Below are positions 22,481 to 34,800 of a stretch of 64,000 nt of DNA, in pieces. Numbering within the stretch: the first letter of the stretch is position 1; each line of letters begins with the position of its first letter. The notes beneath the pieces were generated by a model. The model was not told where the DNA came from and did not search any database. It saw only the letters and a list, made by a program, of their open reading frames with translations. Made by a program: the position numbers and the translations under genes. The stretch spans positions 1 through 64,000 of the forward strand of contig MCGO01000092.1 in NCBI GenBank assembly GCA_002104985.1, read 5' to 3'. This DNA is from Rhizoclosmatium globosum. Taxonomy: Eukaryota > Chytridiomycota > Chytridiomycetes > Chytridiales > Chytriomycetaceae.

Positions 22481-23643
22481 CAAAATGATAGCTTTTTTGC
22501 TTCTGCCAACTTTTTGTGGTGTTTGTCAAATGCAGTTATCCATTTAGGGTCAAGTAGGGCTTGTCGTACTGATATGTTGGCTGGCTTTGTGATAAATGCC
22601 TTCCAATTTCCTGTTGAAGCGTCGTATTGTTGTTGTGGTTGGCTGTTTCGTGTTGATCGTCTAAGTGCTGGTGCCGGTGTTGGTGTTGGGGGAGGGGAGA
22701 CATCGTCTTCGCTATCTGATTGGGTTCTTGATAGCTGATACGTTGGACTCTGGACTGTCTCACTTTCTTCTGAGGGAGTGAAGAAGTGGGTTGATGTATT
22801 AGATTGAGTCGGTGTACTCTGACTCGTTGTGGATGGTGTGTTTGTTGTGGGGGGTGCCGTTGTTATAGGAACAGGGTTTGGGATGATTGGTGTTGAGTCA
22901 GCTGCAGCCTCTTCTAGTATTTCAATAGGGCATTCCGCGGGGATCCATATGTAGTCGTCGTCTGTTTTGTCATTATTCTGTTCCGCCCATCTGACAACTT
23001 TAAGGCTCTCATGTTTGCGTCCTGGGATCTGCTCCGTTTGGAAAATGTTTTCAGTGAAGTATGCGTCTCGGGAATATATAATAGATTCAGGGTCCTTAAC
23101 ATCTGTCATGAATTTCCAACCCAATCGCTGGACAGGGTGACCGTCATAATTGCCTACTCCAACAAATGTTGCTCTTGTTGCCCTTGGGCCTGTTTTCCAG
23201 TATACTCCTGGCTTTGTTTCATTTTCAACTGTTATTTTAACATGCTTTGGGAGAATGCGAGGATATGCAATACAGTTAAGTGTTCTCCATTGTGATACAA
23301 GTGGCTTTTGGCCTGTGAGCAGTTCAATAGGCGTCTTTGTCTCCTTGCCATGGACTGTACGATTATCAATATATGTGTGATATAATGCATTACCAAGCCA
23401 GAAGTTTTTAGGTGCTCCTGTTTGAATTATATTTGCACGCACTCTTTCCATCATAACTTTGAAATATCCATTTGTATGACCATCTTGGTTGTGTGCGTCT
23501 GTCATTGAGATTTGTATAGTTGTTTGGAGGTTTCTGCACGCTTCGCGCATAAGGTTGCTTTCCGCTTCTCCTGATGGGTCCATTTGTAGGAATTGTACTT
23601 TTTCGTTTGATACAGATTCCAAATATTTGATTCCTATTATCAA
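22480..23643 (-). CDS. copia-2 integrase core and linker (fragment)
   Basis: Continues the Pol polyprotein in a frame different from the upstream ORF. Integrase-like residues: QMDPSGEAES, the glutamate in KVMMERVRANI, then FWLGNALYHTYIDNRT, GKTPIELLTGQKP-like motifs and the C-terminal RATFVGVG. A Pro/Thr/Ser-rich linker leads toward the RT (PKWITAFDKHHKKL). The frame ends just before the RT region. Part of a decayed element, so probably not expressed as a working enzyme. Confidence 0.75.
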   Translation of the reverse strand: MIIGIKYLESVSNEKVQFLQMDPSGEAESNLMREACRNLQTTIQISMTDAHNQDGHTNGYFKVMMERVRANIIQTGAPKNFWLGNALYHTYIDNRTVHGKETKTPIELLTGQKPLVSQWRTLNCIAYPRILPKHVKITVENETKPGVYWKTGPRATRATFVGVGNYDGHPVQRLGWKFMTDVKDPESIIYSRDAYFTENIFQTEQIPGRKHESLKVVRWAEQNNDKTDDDYIWIPAECPIEILEEAAADSTPIIPNPVPITTAPPTTNTPSTTSQSTPTQSNTSTHFFTPSEESETVQSPTYQLSRTQSDSEDDVSPPPTPTPAPALRRSTRNSQPQQQYDASTGNWKAFITKPANISVRQALLDPKWITAFDKHHKKLAEAKKLSF

Positions 23644-23713
23644 TTTTTCGGTGACTTCACGTGCTGAATGATTGTACAGGCCATAGCATATTTGAAGTTA
23701 ATAGATGGGACCA

Positions 23714-25693
23714 TTATCCGAGCATACAAGTGTATCCTTCTACAGATGGATTACTGCGTTCTGGAAAGAACACGTCAGTGATGACAGTGTGCAATATTTT
23801 TCCTGATTCCCATCCTCCATTATTATACGGGAGGCGAGGCATTTTTGCCATAATACATGTTTCGCAAAAGAAATTGTCTTTGTCTTTTGATCCGCTTATA
23901 TTTAGTCCTCGTACTGCAGGTACTGTTTTTAGGATTTGATCAACTCCTGCATGCATGAATCTTTCATGCCAAGTGCGAAGAGTTGTGTTGTGTGGAAATA
24001 CAGATCCTAGAAACGCTTTTGAGGTTGGTTGAGACAGCACTAGTTCAAATAATCCATCAACGCCTTTTGCTGTATATTTGACATGAAATTTTCCGTCTTC
24101 AAATGTGCCAATATAAGCTGTCAATGACTCGTGGTCGAAATATACACTTTGTTTCGATAGTAGAATTTTCCAGATAGATATAAGTGACTCTGATGCATCT
24201 GGTATGTACTCGACCTCTTTTATTACAGAGTCACAGTTGGCAATTTCAACTGTTCCTTCCATACCCGATCCTTTTATCACTGCACCGGGGGCTATTCCTT
24301 GGATGTTTGATGGAATACATGACTTTGTATTATTGAGTATAGTTGCATTATTAGTCATGTGTTTCATAGATCCAGAGTCAAGATAAGCTTTCACAGTATT
24401 AATTTGAGAGCATTGGTCATTTGATTTATAGTTGTTGTATCCATCTCCTACTGTCTTTAAATCAGTATCAATCCTATTTTCTATTAGAGGGGAAGGTAAC
24501 ACATAGTGGGAAGCAGCTTTATTGAAAGCAGCTTGAATTGTTAACTTCTTTCCTCCTAATTCGGGGACTGAGGACAGAGCGAGAGTTGCTGCTGCGGGAT
24601 TTGCAAATGTCACAAAACCAATTGTAGTATTCTTGGTCTTGTTTCTGACAACGAACGCTTCAGTTGCGGTTTGGAATAGTCCCAAAAGTTGAGCTTGGGT
24701 GGTTCCTTCTGGCAGGCCCGCGACGTATACTTTAAGTGGGTCTTTTGTGCGGTTAGCTGTTGGATGAGTGGCATTGTTAGGGGTTTTGTTGATTGCTGCG
24801 AGTGCTTTTGCAAGTTCCGTCGCCAAGTTGTTGAATTCGTCCAGAGTCACAAACTTTGCTTCATTCTTTGCTTCAGATAGGAACGCCTTCGAAGTGCTTT
24901 TGTCGAACATTTCTTTGTGGTGATTCATTTGTTGGATTGATCGTTCGTCTTCGGCCATGACATCCACAATGTCTCTGAAAGTGAAATCCGTCTTTCCTTT
25001 TGCTGAAGCGACCAAGGTTTTCATTGATCTCTGCATTTCGGCAGTGGGCATTCCAGCAAAGAATTGTCTGACGTTTTCGCTTTCAAAGTTGTCGGCTTCC
25101 GTGGTGGATGGGTAACCCAGTTCAGACAATTCCAGAATACGTTTCTTCATGTTTCGCAGAAACTGACTAGGGTGTTCGTTTGGCTGGAGGCGGAGGGCAC
25201 GGAGCGAGTTTTTGGCTGCGTCGATGTTTGCACTGTTATTGACTAGACAGTGCGAGCGAAGGGCATTAATTCCGGCGACAATGTCCTCGTTATTTCCTGC
25301 GCCTTGTTTGTATACTGCGTACATGAATGGATCTGTGAAGTGGCAAATGGCTGCAGTGACCCGAGATTTCATTGTGTCGTATGCGGCGGTCAATTGGAAG
25401 AACTCCTTCTTTTGGCTGAGCGTTGGAGTTTTTAGAGTCCCATCTGCGTTGGTCCCGTACACTTCGGCCGCTGGGACGCATTCGACTTGTTTTGACAGGA
25501 ACAACACAGACTTTGTCACGACTTTCGAGTATGGCGGTTCCGTGCCGCCTTCGTAAAACAAAGCATTTTGTGGGATTCCTAAAGTAGCAACTGCGTTACT
25601 GAGATCGGTGTACCACTGGAGGAAGTGCGTTGCGTAGTTCTTCTCAGTGAGTCTTTGTTCGTCCTTCGGGAGCATATATCCGAGTCCCGACAT
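23714..25693 (-). CDS. copia-2 Gag-RRM-protease-pre-integrase ORF
   Basis: 659 codons open. A capsid-like helical region (first 320 residues) is followed by an RNA-recognition motif at about 325-395 with RNP2 VYVAGLP and RNP1-like TTIGFVTF. Next is an aspartic protease motif AYLDSGSMKHMTNN, then the HHCC module WHERFMHAG ... FFCETCIMAKMPRLPY. The integrase begins with VITDVFF and the frame ends at 23714. No CCHC knuckle is seen. Together with copia-1 this shows that RRM-bearing Gag is a shared trait of two quite diverged copia lineages here. Confidence 0.82.
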   Translation of the reverse strand: MSGLGYMLPKDEQRLTEKNYATHFLQWYTDLSNAVATLGIPQNALFYEGGTEPPYSKVVTKSVLFLSKQVECVPAAEVYGTNADGTLKTPTLSQKKEFFQLTAAYDTMKSRVTAAICHFTDPFMYAVYKQGAGNNEDIVAGINALRSHCLVNNSANIDAAKNSLRALRLQPNEHPSQFLRNMKKRILELSELGYPSTTEADNFESENVRQFFAGMPTAEMQRSMKTLVASAKGKTDFTFRDIVDVMAEDERSIQQMNHHKEMFDKSTSKAFLSEAKNEAKFVTLDEFNNLATELAKALAAINKTPNNATHPTANRTKDPLKVYVAGLPEGTTQAQLLGLFQTATEAFVVRNKTKNTTIGFVTFANPAAATLALSSVPELGGKKLTIQAAFNKAASHYVLPSPLIENRIDTDLKTVGDGYNNYKSNDQCSQINTVKAYLDSGSMKHMTNNATILNNTKSCIPSNIQGIAPGAVIKGSGMEGTVEIANCDSVIKEVEYIPDASESLISIWKILLSKQSVYFDHESLTAYIGTFEDGKFHVKYTAKGVDGLFELVLSQPTSKAFLGSVFPHNTTLRTWHERFMHAGVDQILKTVPAVRGLNISGSKDKDNFFCETCIMAKMPRLPYNNGGWESGKILHTVITDVFFPERSNPSVEGYTCMLG

Positions 25694-25784
25694 TTTAAAT
25701 TAGATGATGGTATAAGCGGATAGTATGAATAGTATAAAGATAGTAGGATGAGTAGTAGTAGTAGTAGAGTTGGTGCTGATAACG

Positions 25785-25849
25785 CGTAAATATGTTTTGA
25801 GGTGACAAAAGTGTTTATTATTATTTGACACGTCACGTATACATCAACG
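25785..25849 (-). repeat. copia-2 terminal repeat (5' end of element)
   Basis: Second copy of the 65 bp terminal repeat. Immediately right of it (25850) begins giant-gene sequence ending CCACATGAACTT on the coding strand, which in the other copy continues at 61880. Confidence 0.8.
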
Positions 25850-28800
25850 AAGTTCATGTGGACTCAAAGAATTCAGAGTCACTTGATGATCAGCACCAAC
25901 CAGAAACCCATCAACCATACTGAACGGGCCAGTTTCAATAATCACATCCATGGCTCTAGTGGTACCAAGTTCTGCATCAGTCAATGGGACTTTGGAATCA
26001 GGGAACCGATTAAACAAGAGATCTGAGAAACTTTGTGCAGCATCATGAAGATTTTGGACTGGAATAGCTTGACCAACACCTGGTGCAAGTCGAACTCGAT
26101 AAACAACCTCTCCAGATGTATCTTCACTTGTGTTCTGTTGGCGTGGAATGTAATCCTCATTATCCTCACCCTGAAGACTTTCTTCATCGTCACCACTGTC
26201 TGCTTCAGCTGCCTTTGCAGCCTTCTTTTCTTTCTTCAAGTCATCTTCAAGCCAGATGCTCAGACTCAATTTCAACGCTGAGATGCTAGAGTCCTTCAAG
26301 TACACTGCAAGGTAATGTTCCTTGTAAGGGATGTTGAAGCCAGATTCTGGATCCAAAAGTTGAGTAATGACAGCAGTCCTTAAGAGCGCGAGCTGTTTGG
26401 CAGAGTGGCCTGTCGGATAGTACCAATACTGTCCAGAATCGGTGATGAACCCAACAGCTCCATCAGTCATTTCTTCTTCCCAAACTTGGAGTGATTCACT
26501 GGTATTTGCTGCTCCCAACAACATGGCCAAGATAATCATTCGATCCCAAGAACTCGACTTTGACTGTTTGAGACCATCAAGTTCGACAACAATATCAAAC
26601 AGAATTCTCAGTGGATTTGAATTTTTGGCTTTGAACAGGTCGCGTATAATCTCAAGAAGATGTTGAGGTTGCTGACCAACAGATAGACGATTATTCTCAA
26701 TCTCAGGGCTCTGGTTTCTTTTGAATGTTGGAGAGTCTAGAAACGATAATATTCTGTGATGCACTGGATATTGATTCTGATCTTCAGGCGGGCCATTTTG
26801 AAGTCTGATGTTTACAGCGGCTGCATGCAACTTGTTGAACAAATTGATGGTTCCAGGAGTAAGCACGTGGACAGTGTCAAAGATCAAGGTTGAAAGGTCC
26901 ACGTAAGCTTTGAGCGACTGTCTTTCAGCTTCATTTGGAACCGTTCCTATTCAGCAAAAGTGATGAAATGAGAAAAACAAAGAGGAGTATAAAGTTATCT
27001 GAGAAACATACCATAAGCTACATATGTATTCAAGAAATGCTGTTCGTGGTCTTTCTTGTCAACTGTCATCCTTTTCCGCTCAAGTATCATGTCTGCTTGT
27101 GCAGCAGTCATGTCCCTAAAACCAGAAAGGTCAGTTCTTTGATGACAACGTTGAAGTAAAAGAACACTTACGCAAGATCAATTTGTTCTTGGGTTGCATC
27201 ATCAGCAAGGTTGCGGCGATTCACGAATGCTTGTTTTAGCTGACGTTCCTGCTCTTCTTTGAGAATCTTGATCACTTTGGGAGCCATTTGTTTTATCTTT
27301 TTGTTGTCTAGTTCAAAGATTGAAGTATCGATCTTGCGCCGAGGTTGTTTCTAGGTATTTGGGTTAGATTACATTAAGGTTCCATACTTCAAATATTATA
27401 CCAAGACTTGAACTTCTTCAATCTCAATGGGGCCATCACTCTTGGTCTTGTCACTCTCAGTCTCAGAATCTCCAGTCTTGTTCTGTTTGAAAAGCGGCAG
27501 AAACAAAACCTCGTATTGATTATTGTTGGACCAGTTACGCGGAACCTCGCCCAGTTGCGGAACTCGTTGTGAAGGCATAGTACCAGACATGTGGGCTCCT
27601 TTGTATCCACGAGTGTGTTTGAAGGTAAACTTGGACCCATCCAAGGAAACAACAACTGGACGGATGTTCAAGACTTTGGAATCAGACAGAAGAATATTGG
27701 TTTGAAGTGTCAGATTCGGAAAGTTGTGCTGAGCAAATACAAAATCCCAGTCTTCATCATTGAAGCGCTCTTGAACTCTTTGATTTAGGACAAAATCAAG
27801 AGTCAGCTGCGCGCCACCTTCAAAACGTCGCTCCATATACGGCAGAGTTTCTTCCAGCTTTAACCACCTTTGGACTACTGCGCGCATGTTTGCATATCCA
27901 AGCTTCGAGATAGACAGTGGAGACGACATGGGTTGTGCGACCCGACCACGACCAAAGTGGGTTGCGATGGCAGCGTTCAAAACAAGATTGTTGGAATTCT
28001 TGAACTTTGGGTGACGAGATAAGAGCTTCCTTATGACTGTGTTGAAGTTGTTTCGGTACACAGAGGCATTGTCTTGACTGCCAGACACAGAAACAAGAGA
28101 GGCAGGCTGTTCATGTACCAAGCCAGCAACAAAGTTTTGGATTCCAACAGCAACAGAGTGGCCTCGAACACGTCGAAGAGTATCAGTCCAAGCTGGAGAA
28201 ATAAGTTCATTCCATAGATAGACTTGGGTTTTGTTGGTGTCAGGTCTTATGAATGACTGAGAAATGGAATAAAGTCTTTGATGCGAATCTTTCCCCACGT
28301 GGAGCAAATGAGTTGTTTGATATCGGAAATCTCGAAGAACCACAGTCTCGCCCACAAGAATTGAGTGAAGGCCCAGCACTTTGATTTTGGCAGAGACAGG
28401 TTGATTTCTGGTGGGATTGAAAGAAGTTGTAGCCAGCACTTGAAACAAAGGTAGAATCTATTGTTCAATGCTCAGTTTTAATTCTTGGAAAGAAGTGGAA
28501 AAAACATACATGAGATATCTTTGAATCCTTATTCTTGAAGAACACAACACCAAGCTCCGTAGCTCCTGAAAACGTCATTGGTTCTTTGGTGAAATCAGGT
28601 GCTTTCGAATAGTGCTTGAACAAGACAGACCCAGAATACCATTCTCCATTTGTAAACGTTGGCCCATTGTCAGCAAGCCCGTTCAGTAACGTCAACGCCG
28701 ATTGGAATACGTGATGCATACCATTCTTTTGTACTTTGAGGCTGCGACCAACAACCTTCTTGTTGAGCAAAGAAAGTCCAATCAACATCAGTTTGCTCAA

Positions 28801-31800
28801 GTCCATCAGCTCTGTGTAGTTTTCAGAAGACTGGAGAAAAAATGCGGGACTGATTGGAGTGGCATCAATGAATAGCTGACACTCTCCCAATCCTAGTCAA
28901 ATGGTAAGTTTTGATACTTGGTTTAACAACAAACACTAACCATGTGCCTCTCCCATCTCAACGTCTTCATTATCGTGCAAAACGTCAACACCACCAACAA
29001 CTACGTTTCCAACTGCATCAACTTGAAGATTGAGACGGTGCTGGTTGTCCTGAGCAACTTGGACTCGGTGTTGATGAATGGGGGTATTCAATAAACGTGC
29101 ACTGTTTGTCCAGTGCAGTGTTTCTACAATAACCCCAGTCACATTCTTGATCCCGCCCTTCTTGTTGTACTGCTGAACTGCACCAAACAACTCTATTGCC
29201 TCCTTGTCACTCAGCTTGGATTTATTGGCTGCTGCGAAATCAAGTCGGTGCGCCAAGTACGGACCATAGCTTTGAGAAACGTCTTGATTCTTCAAAGCGT
29301 GATATACGTTAAACATGTCAAGGTCAGTCGGATCACCATTTGTGAACGCCTGCCAGGTAGCAGCCAGTTGGCGAAGAACAATAAAGTCATGAAGTTTAAG
29401 CTCCCGATTTGTCATGGCTGTCCGTGGAGGTTTCAACTGTTTTCCATCGTTGGTCTTGATCCAAATTGGATAACTGCCTGGACGCATAGAGTGAGCTGCT
29501 GTTGCTGGATGATTGACTGAATACACGTGACTTGATCCCATTTCGAAGGCCTGGTTTACTAGACGAGCGTCCATAATCCCAAGCAACGTGACACAGCGAG
29601 AGGCGTCAGAACCAGCCACCAATTGTCGGTTCACAACTGAGTTGGTACTTGTGGATGGAGCGACAGTAGTAGTTGGATCAGCCAGAGCCGGAGAATCAGG
29701 AGCAACAGGAGCTACGGGAACGACGGGAACGACGGGGGCTAAGGGAACGACGGGGACTACAGGTGCAACAGGGGCTAAGGGTGCGACGGGAGCAGTAGGA
29801 ACAGTAGGAACAGCTGGATCATAGTTTGGGTGTGACTCAATCATGTGTCGAATCAAGTCTTGACAATATCCATCTTGAAGGCAGACAGGACAAGTATCGT
29901 CCTACAACAGAACCACCACGTAAGTAAAATATAAAATTGGCAAGATTCAAAACAAACCTGTGATCCAGCTTTGGGTGAGTTTGAAATAAGTCGAGCAAGA
30001 TGGATGTTGAAAAGATTGGCATCTGTGTACGATCCTCTCGAAGGAAGGGTAAGCCGTGACGAAGCAGGTCGATGGAAATGTTGAGCCAACAGGTGGGCTT
30101 CAAACGCAGTCAACGTTGCCGCGTCACTTGACTTTTGGTGAGAAGTTCGACACAGTGGACAGAAGCCATTCTAAGTGTTGAAATGAGTATGACAAACAAA
30201 AATGAAACATCATACCAAGAAGTGTTGTTCGGTAAATACCTCCGCAAGTCGATAATCTTGATTTTGCAATATGTCCATTAGTATGAAGTGGTCCTTCTTC
30301 CAAGCTTCGCTGCTGTCTGGTCGAGGACGTTGAGGCCAGCTTCCAAACACAGAGCTACTTTGTCTTTCTTGTCTTCCCCCACCAAGTACATTGGATGTTC
30401 TGCCAACATCTCTGACCCCACCACCTCCAAGTACATTGGATGACCCTCCGAGAATCCCAGATTTCCCACTGCCAACAGCCGTGAATCCTTCGTCCGCAAC
30501 AAGACGTTCCATTCCAACACTCCCGCTTCCTCTCCCACTCCCACTCCCACCAACACCAACACCAGCACCAACACCAGTTCCAGGTTCAGCACCAGCACCA
30601 ACACCAACACCCACACCAGCACCAACACTAAAACCGCCAATACCAATACCATCTTCACCAACATCGACCTCTGCTTCGTCCATCAAAGAAGCAGCACCAG
30701 CCTTGACTAAAAGCGCCAAAGTCACTTTGTACATGGCTTCGTGAATAGCCTCAACATTGGCAACCTTGTTTCCCAGAACTGGTTCAGCACACACACCAAC
30801 GTCCAGGAGTATCTTTGGACAGAATAGATACCTATAAATCAAAATGCGTCAAGTCCAACAATTCTACTGTAAGAAAGAGAACTAACCGATTCAGCGACAA
30901 GATAAACACAACAGTCGGAACAACGTTTTGCCTTCGAGACACCAACTCCTTCCTCAACTGTTCCGAAGATCCACTCAGAGGGAATACAGTGGCAGCATGG
31001 GTCTCTTGAAGTACATCAAAGGTTGCTTGATTGATACTGTAGGTCCAGTCACCAGTGAAACAGCTGCAGTGATCCAATCCATCAATCATGCCCTGAGGAC
31101 ACTTGTACAGTTGAGGTACTATACTGAACTGCGTTTCACCCTCCAGATTGTTTTCAACATTGTGTCTGCGCACGGAAATAATGCGATTACGAATCGCAAT
31201 CAAGGCAGGCCCGGCCGGATGAATGAACCCAAACTGAGATTCAAAAGAGGCCAGAGCTTCATGGATGGTCATACTGTCAATAGTATCCAAAAAGGCTTGA
31301 CAACTAAGTAGCGACTGCGAGGTACTCAAGAATCTATCATAAGCACGAGCGAAGAAACGGTAGCGTGGCCTCAGGGTGTTGGGAATAAATGATGTGCTGG
31401 CATCAACATAGATGGAACCTCGAGGTACTTTGACGCGGGTAAGAGACAAAGGCTCCTATTACGAAACAATAATACTGTGGTTAGAATCACGACGAGAGAC
31501 ATTTTGCTAAACTCACCATTGGTACTGGATCCAAAGGAGGATTCTCTTCAACATCATCCGCATCATCATCCTCCATAGCTCTCTTTCCTTTCCCTTTCGC
31601 TGATTTCGCTGTTGCTGCTTTCACTTTCACTGATTTTTTGGCCGGTTTTGACTCTTTTGCTTTCTTTGCTCCTTTGCCTTTCCCTGCGGCTGATATGAAC
31701 GGAGCAATGCCATACCCAAGATCCAGATCTGCCAGGTTTTGCTCGAGCTCAAAAAGATCGACTGCATCAAAGCTGTCCATATTCAAACTTGAGATTCCAT

Positions 31801-34800
31801 TCAGCAACTCCTCCAGTCCACCAACAGAGTCCATGTCCGAAGCTGAGTCCGAGTCCACCTCCAAGTCCACCACACCCAAGTCCAGACCCAAGTCCAAGTC
31901 AGGGTCAGAGTCAGAGTTAGAGTCATCTGAGTCGTTGAAACCAAATCGCTGAAACCAATCAAGTAGTTCGGAATCAATGTCACTGACCTTATCATCAAAA
32001 GTTAGATTCAACATAGTATCAATCAAGATATTACCTCTACATCAGCCAGAGATTCAGGGTCAGACTCATTAAACGTTGAGGTTTCACTTTCTGTCTCAGA
32101 ATCAGACACAATAAACGAAACATATTCTGATATTGGAGCCGGAAGAGCAGACAGCGTGGACGCAAGGCCCGACTTGACTTCAACGGGTTGAGACAAGGCA
32201 GAAGGAATAAAAGTCGCATCAAAACCAGACATTTCGAATGGAGCGTATTCAGGCAACGGAGAAGAAGTCAAAACAGAAATAGAACTTGTTTCGCTTTCAA
32301 CTGCACCAGAAGTGGCTGAAGTGTTCGACATCAGTGGGACAGTCGTCTCTTCGTCAGACTGATAATCAATTTGGTTCAGATTCTTTGGTGTTGGTGTTGC
32401 CGCTACGTCGAGGTAATCACCACGTGATATAGTCGCAGAAGAGTCGCCAACGTTGAGATCAGAATCCTAAAAAACCAGTGAGACAACACTAATTCGAATA
32501 TAACAAGAGAATGACTTACAGTTGTGGATGATTGGCGGGAATAATGGAAGGGGCGACGACCTCGGTGCGAATATGGCTGGATTGGGCTGAAACTTGGGAC
32601 AGACGAACCAGCCACTGATGACCCACCAAGAGATGGAAGCTCATTGGACTCATCACGAAGTGGGATCGGGGGTGGTGGATCTGATGGAGAACTGCGAGTT
32701 GATGCTTCGACAGATGAAGTAGTGGAAAATGGACCTGTCTCGGTTGTTGGTGTCGCATTACTTTGGGATGGTCGACTATTTGAATAGGTACTCGTCAAGA
32801 ACTCCTTCGTATCATCACCTTGAGTTCGAGAGGCACGATCTGCTCCTCCACGTACTGGCACCACAAACTTGAGAGTTGAGTCAGTTGGAATGTTGTACGC
32901 TATTTTGAAGGTTAAAATAGAATACATTTTCAAGTTTAATACTTACAAGACAAAAGGCTCGAGTCTTCCAACTTGACAAAACCAAATGCAAGAGTACAAG
33001 ATAGAGCATAAACCACGTTTCGTTCTTCATATAGAAATTCTCGAAGGTCACGAATAGTTGACACAGAAGGTATTTCGACAAACAGATTGTGACCATCCAC
33101 CAGTTCCACAAAAAAGCGTGAGAGTGGAGTTTCAAGAGTGGTGGCCAGATCCAAGGATTCAATTTGATCAATAGATGGTGGACACTTGTCAAGTTGTGAC
33201 CATGACTTGAATAAAGTAGACATGATGGCTCTTTTCTGGTAAATGCAGCTGATACTATCCAAGAAACCAAATACGGCCAATGCAATCTCAGGAGTTGGAA
33301 TCCAATCTTTGTACGACACGGAATCCAGTGAATAACCGGCCGCTTGATTGTTCAATGCAGTCACTGGTTCAAGAAGTGGTGGTGGCTCTCGCGGTGGACT
33401 GCCTCCTTGAGAGATGGTATTCACTTCAATCAGAGTTGATTCAATAAGCTCAGCCGCTTTTGATAAACCTGTTACGTTTAAAGGTTTAGAGATTAGAAAC
33501 AGAATGTTAAGGGACTGGGTCAAAGCGCTTACCAAGATGAGCAACTACATGAGATGGAATGAAGTCAAGTAGGGTAATTGGAGGGAATGGTGGGTGGTGT
33601 ATAGTTGGTTTGGGGGTTTTTGGGAGAGTGGGTGAGGTGGCAGGGTAGTCCAAGGGCAAATGGGTGCTCTGTCCAACTGGAAGAGAATTACTGGCTGCGT
33701 GAACACCAACAGTGTGAGTAGTGTCAACAGCGATAGACCAAGATGGCGAGACCTGAGGATTCATATCCGAGAACCAAATCCCAGTGTGGTGACGAACAAC
33801 ATTCTTGGCTGTCAACTTGGTGCGGTCGGACTTGGTCTCCGTCTGTGACAGACGAGGATTTCGAAAAACAGTCGTTTGATCGATAACTGGATTGGTAACA
33901 AATGAATCAAGATGGTTAGAAGTAGGAATTGGAGTGGAGGTCTTGGTGGTATTTGATCCGCTGTGTGGCTTTGCAAGACGAACAAGAGTACTGGGATTTA
34001 GACCGAGCCCTGGCCCAACAATTAGCTCTGGATTCCTTACACGAATTGAATCTTACCTGAAAGTGTTGCACCAGATGTTAATCGCTTCCAGTGTCGGCCA
34101 GGTCGATAGAGTTGGAGACCAACAACTGGAAGACCAACAGATGCAGCCTGTTTTGCTTCAAGAACAGTTGAATAATTGGAGACAAGAACCATCACGATTG
34201 AGCCATTTGGCACGATAACAGATAGATAGAACTTGTCATCAACGGACAGCGGCTTTGAAGGCACTGATAACCAAGAGTACCAGACATACTTGACGAGATC
34301 CAAGAACCCGCCAATCATAGACCCACAGAAGTCCAGTAGTGAGTAGAGTGGGGTAACAAGGTTCTCATAACGAGCAAGTAGCTCAGCAACTTTGATCTCG
34401 TGCACAAGTCGTTCATAAACAGCAAGCAACTCAATCAGTTGAGAGAGCTTCTGTTCCTTGGCCACAGCTTTGAGAGTCTTCTTGGCCCAAGACTTGTGTC
34501 GGCGGTGCTTGTTCCTTGTCTGTTCGTACCTGGCAGACCCAAAGATTGCATGATTTCTCAACCATTTTGACACGGGGGCGGCAAATGCGCCAAAGTTTTG
34601 TTTTTGGAGGGGAAAAAACAGTGTCACCTATCGACCTCAGTTTTAACGGCTTTACACCTTAACCTTATGCGTCACCACAATAAAACTTTGAGGATTTATT
34701 CTTTGGAATATGATACATGAGTTTCTGAATTTCATATTGGGAGATAGGGGGTAGGAAAGAAGTTACTCAAAACGTCACTCTATCGCATACTGCACTCTCA

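Larger units (their letters stand above)
21183..25849 (-). mobile_element. Decayed copia retrotransposon (copia-2) with 65 bp terminal repeats
   Basis: Direct repeats of 65 bp at 21183-21247 and 25785-25849 differ at two positions and bracket a copia-ordered coding region (gag-RRM, protease, integrase, RT, RNase H) on the minus strand. Repeats this short are unusual for LTRs. I find no target-site duplication: the right flank is the giant gene of the inverted repeat cut in mid-exon, while the left flank is unrelated sequence beside the seven-TM gene. The element therefore marks a rearrangement or deletion breakpoint. Reading frames are broken at several places, and the RNase H core is largely missing. 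Confidence 0.85.

Noticed and set aside
23714..25693. The RRM-bearing ORF as a host RNA-binding protein
   Set aside because: It is followed in the same frame by an aspartic protease motif and the HHCC pre-integrase module, so it belongs to the retrotransposon.
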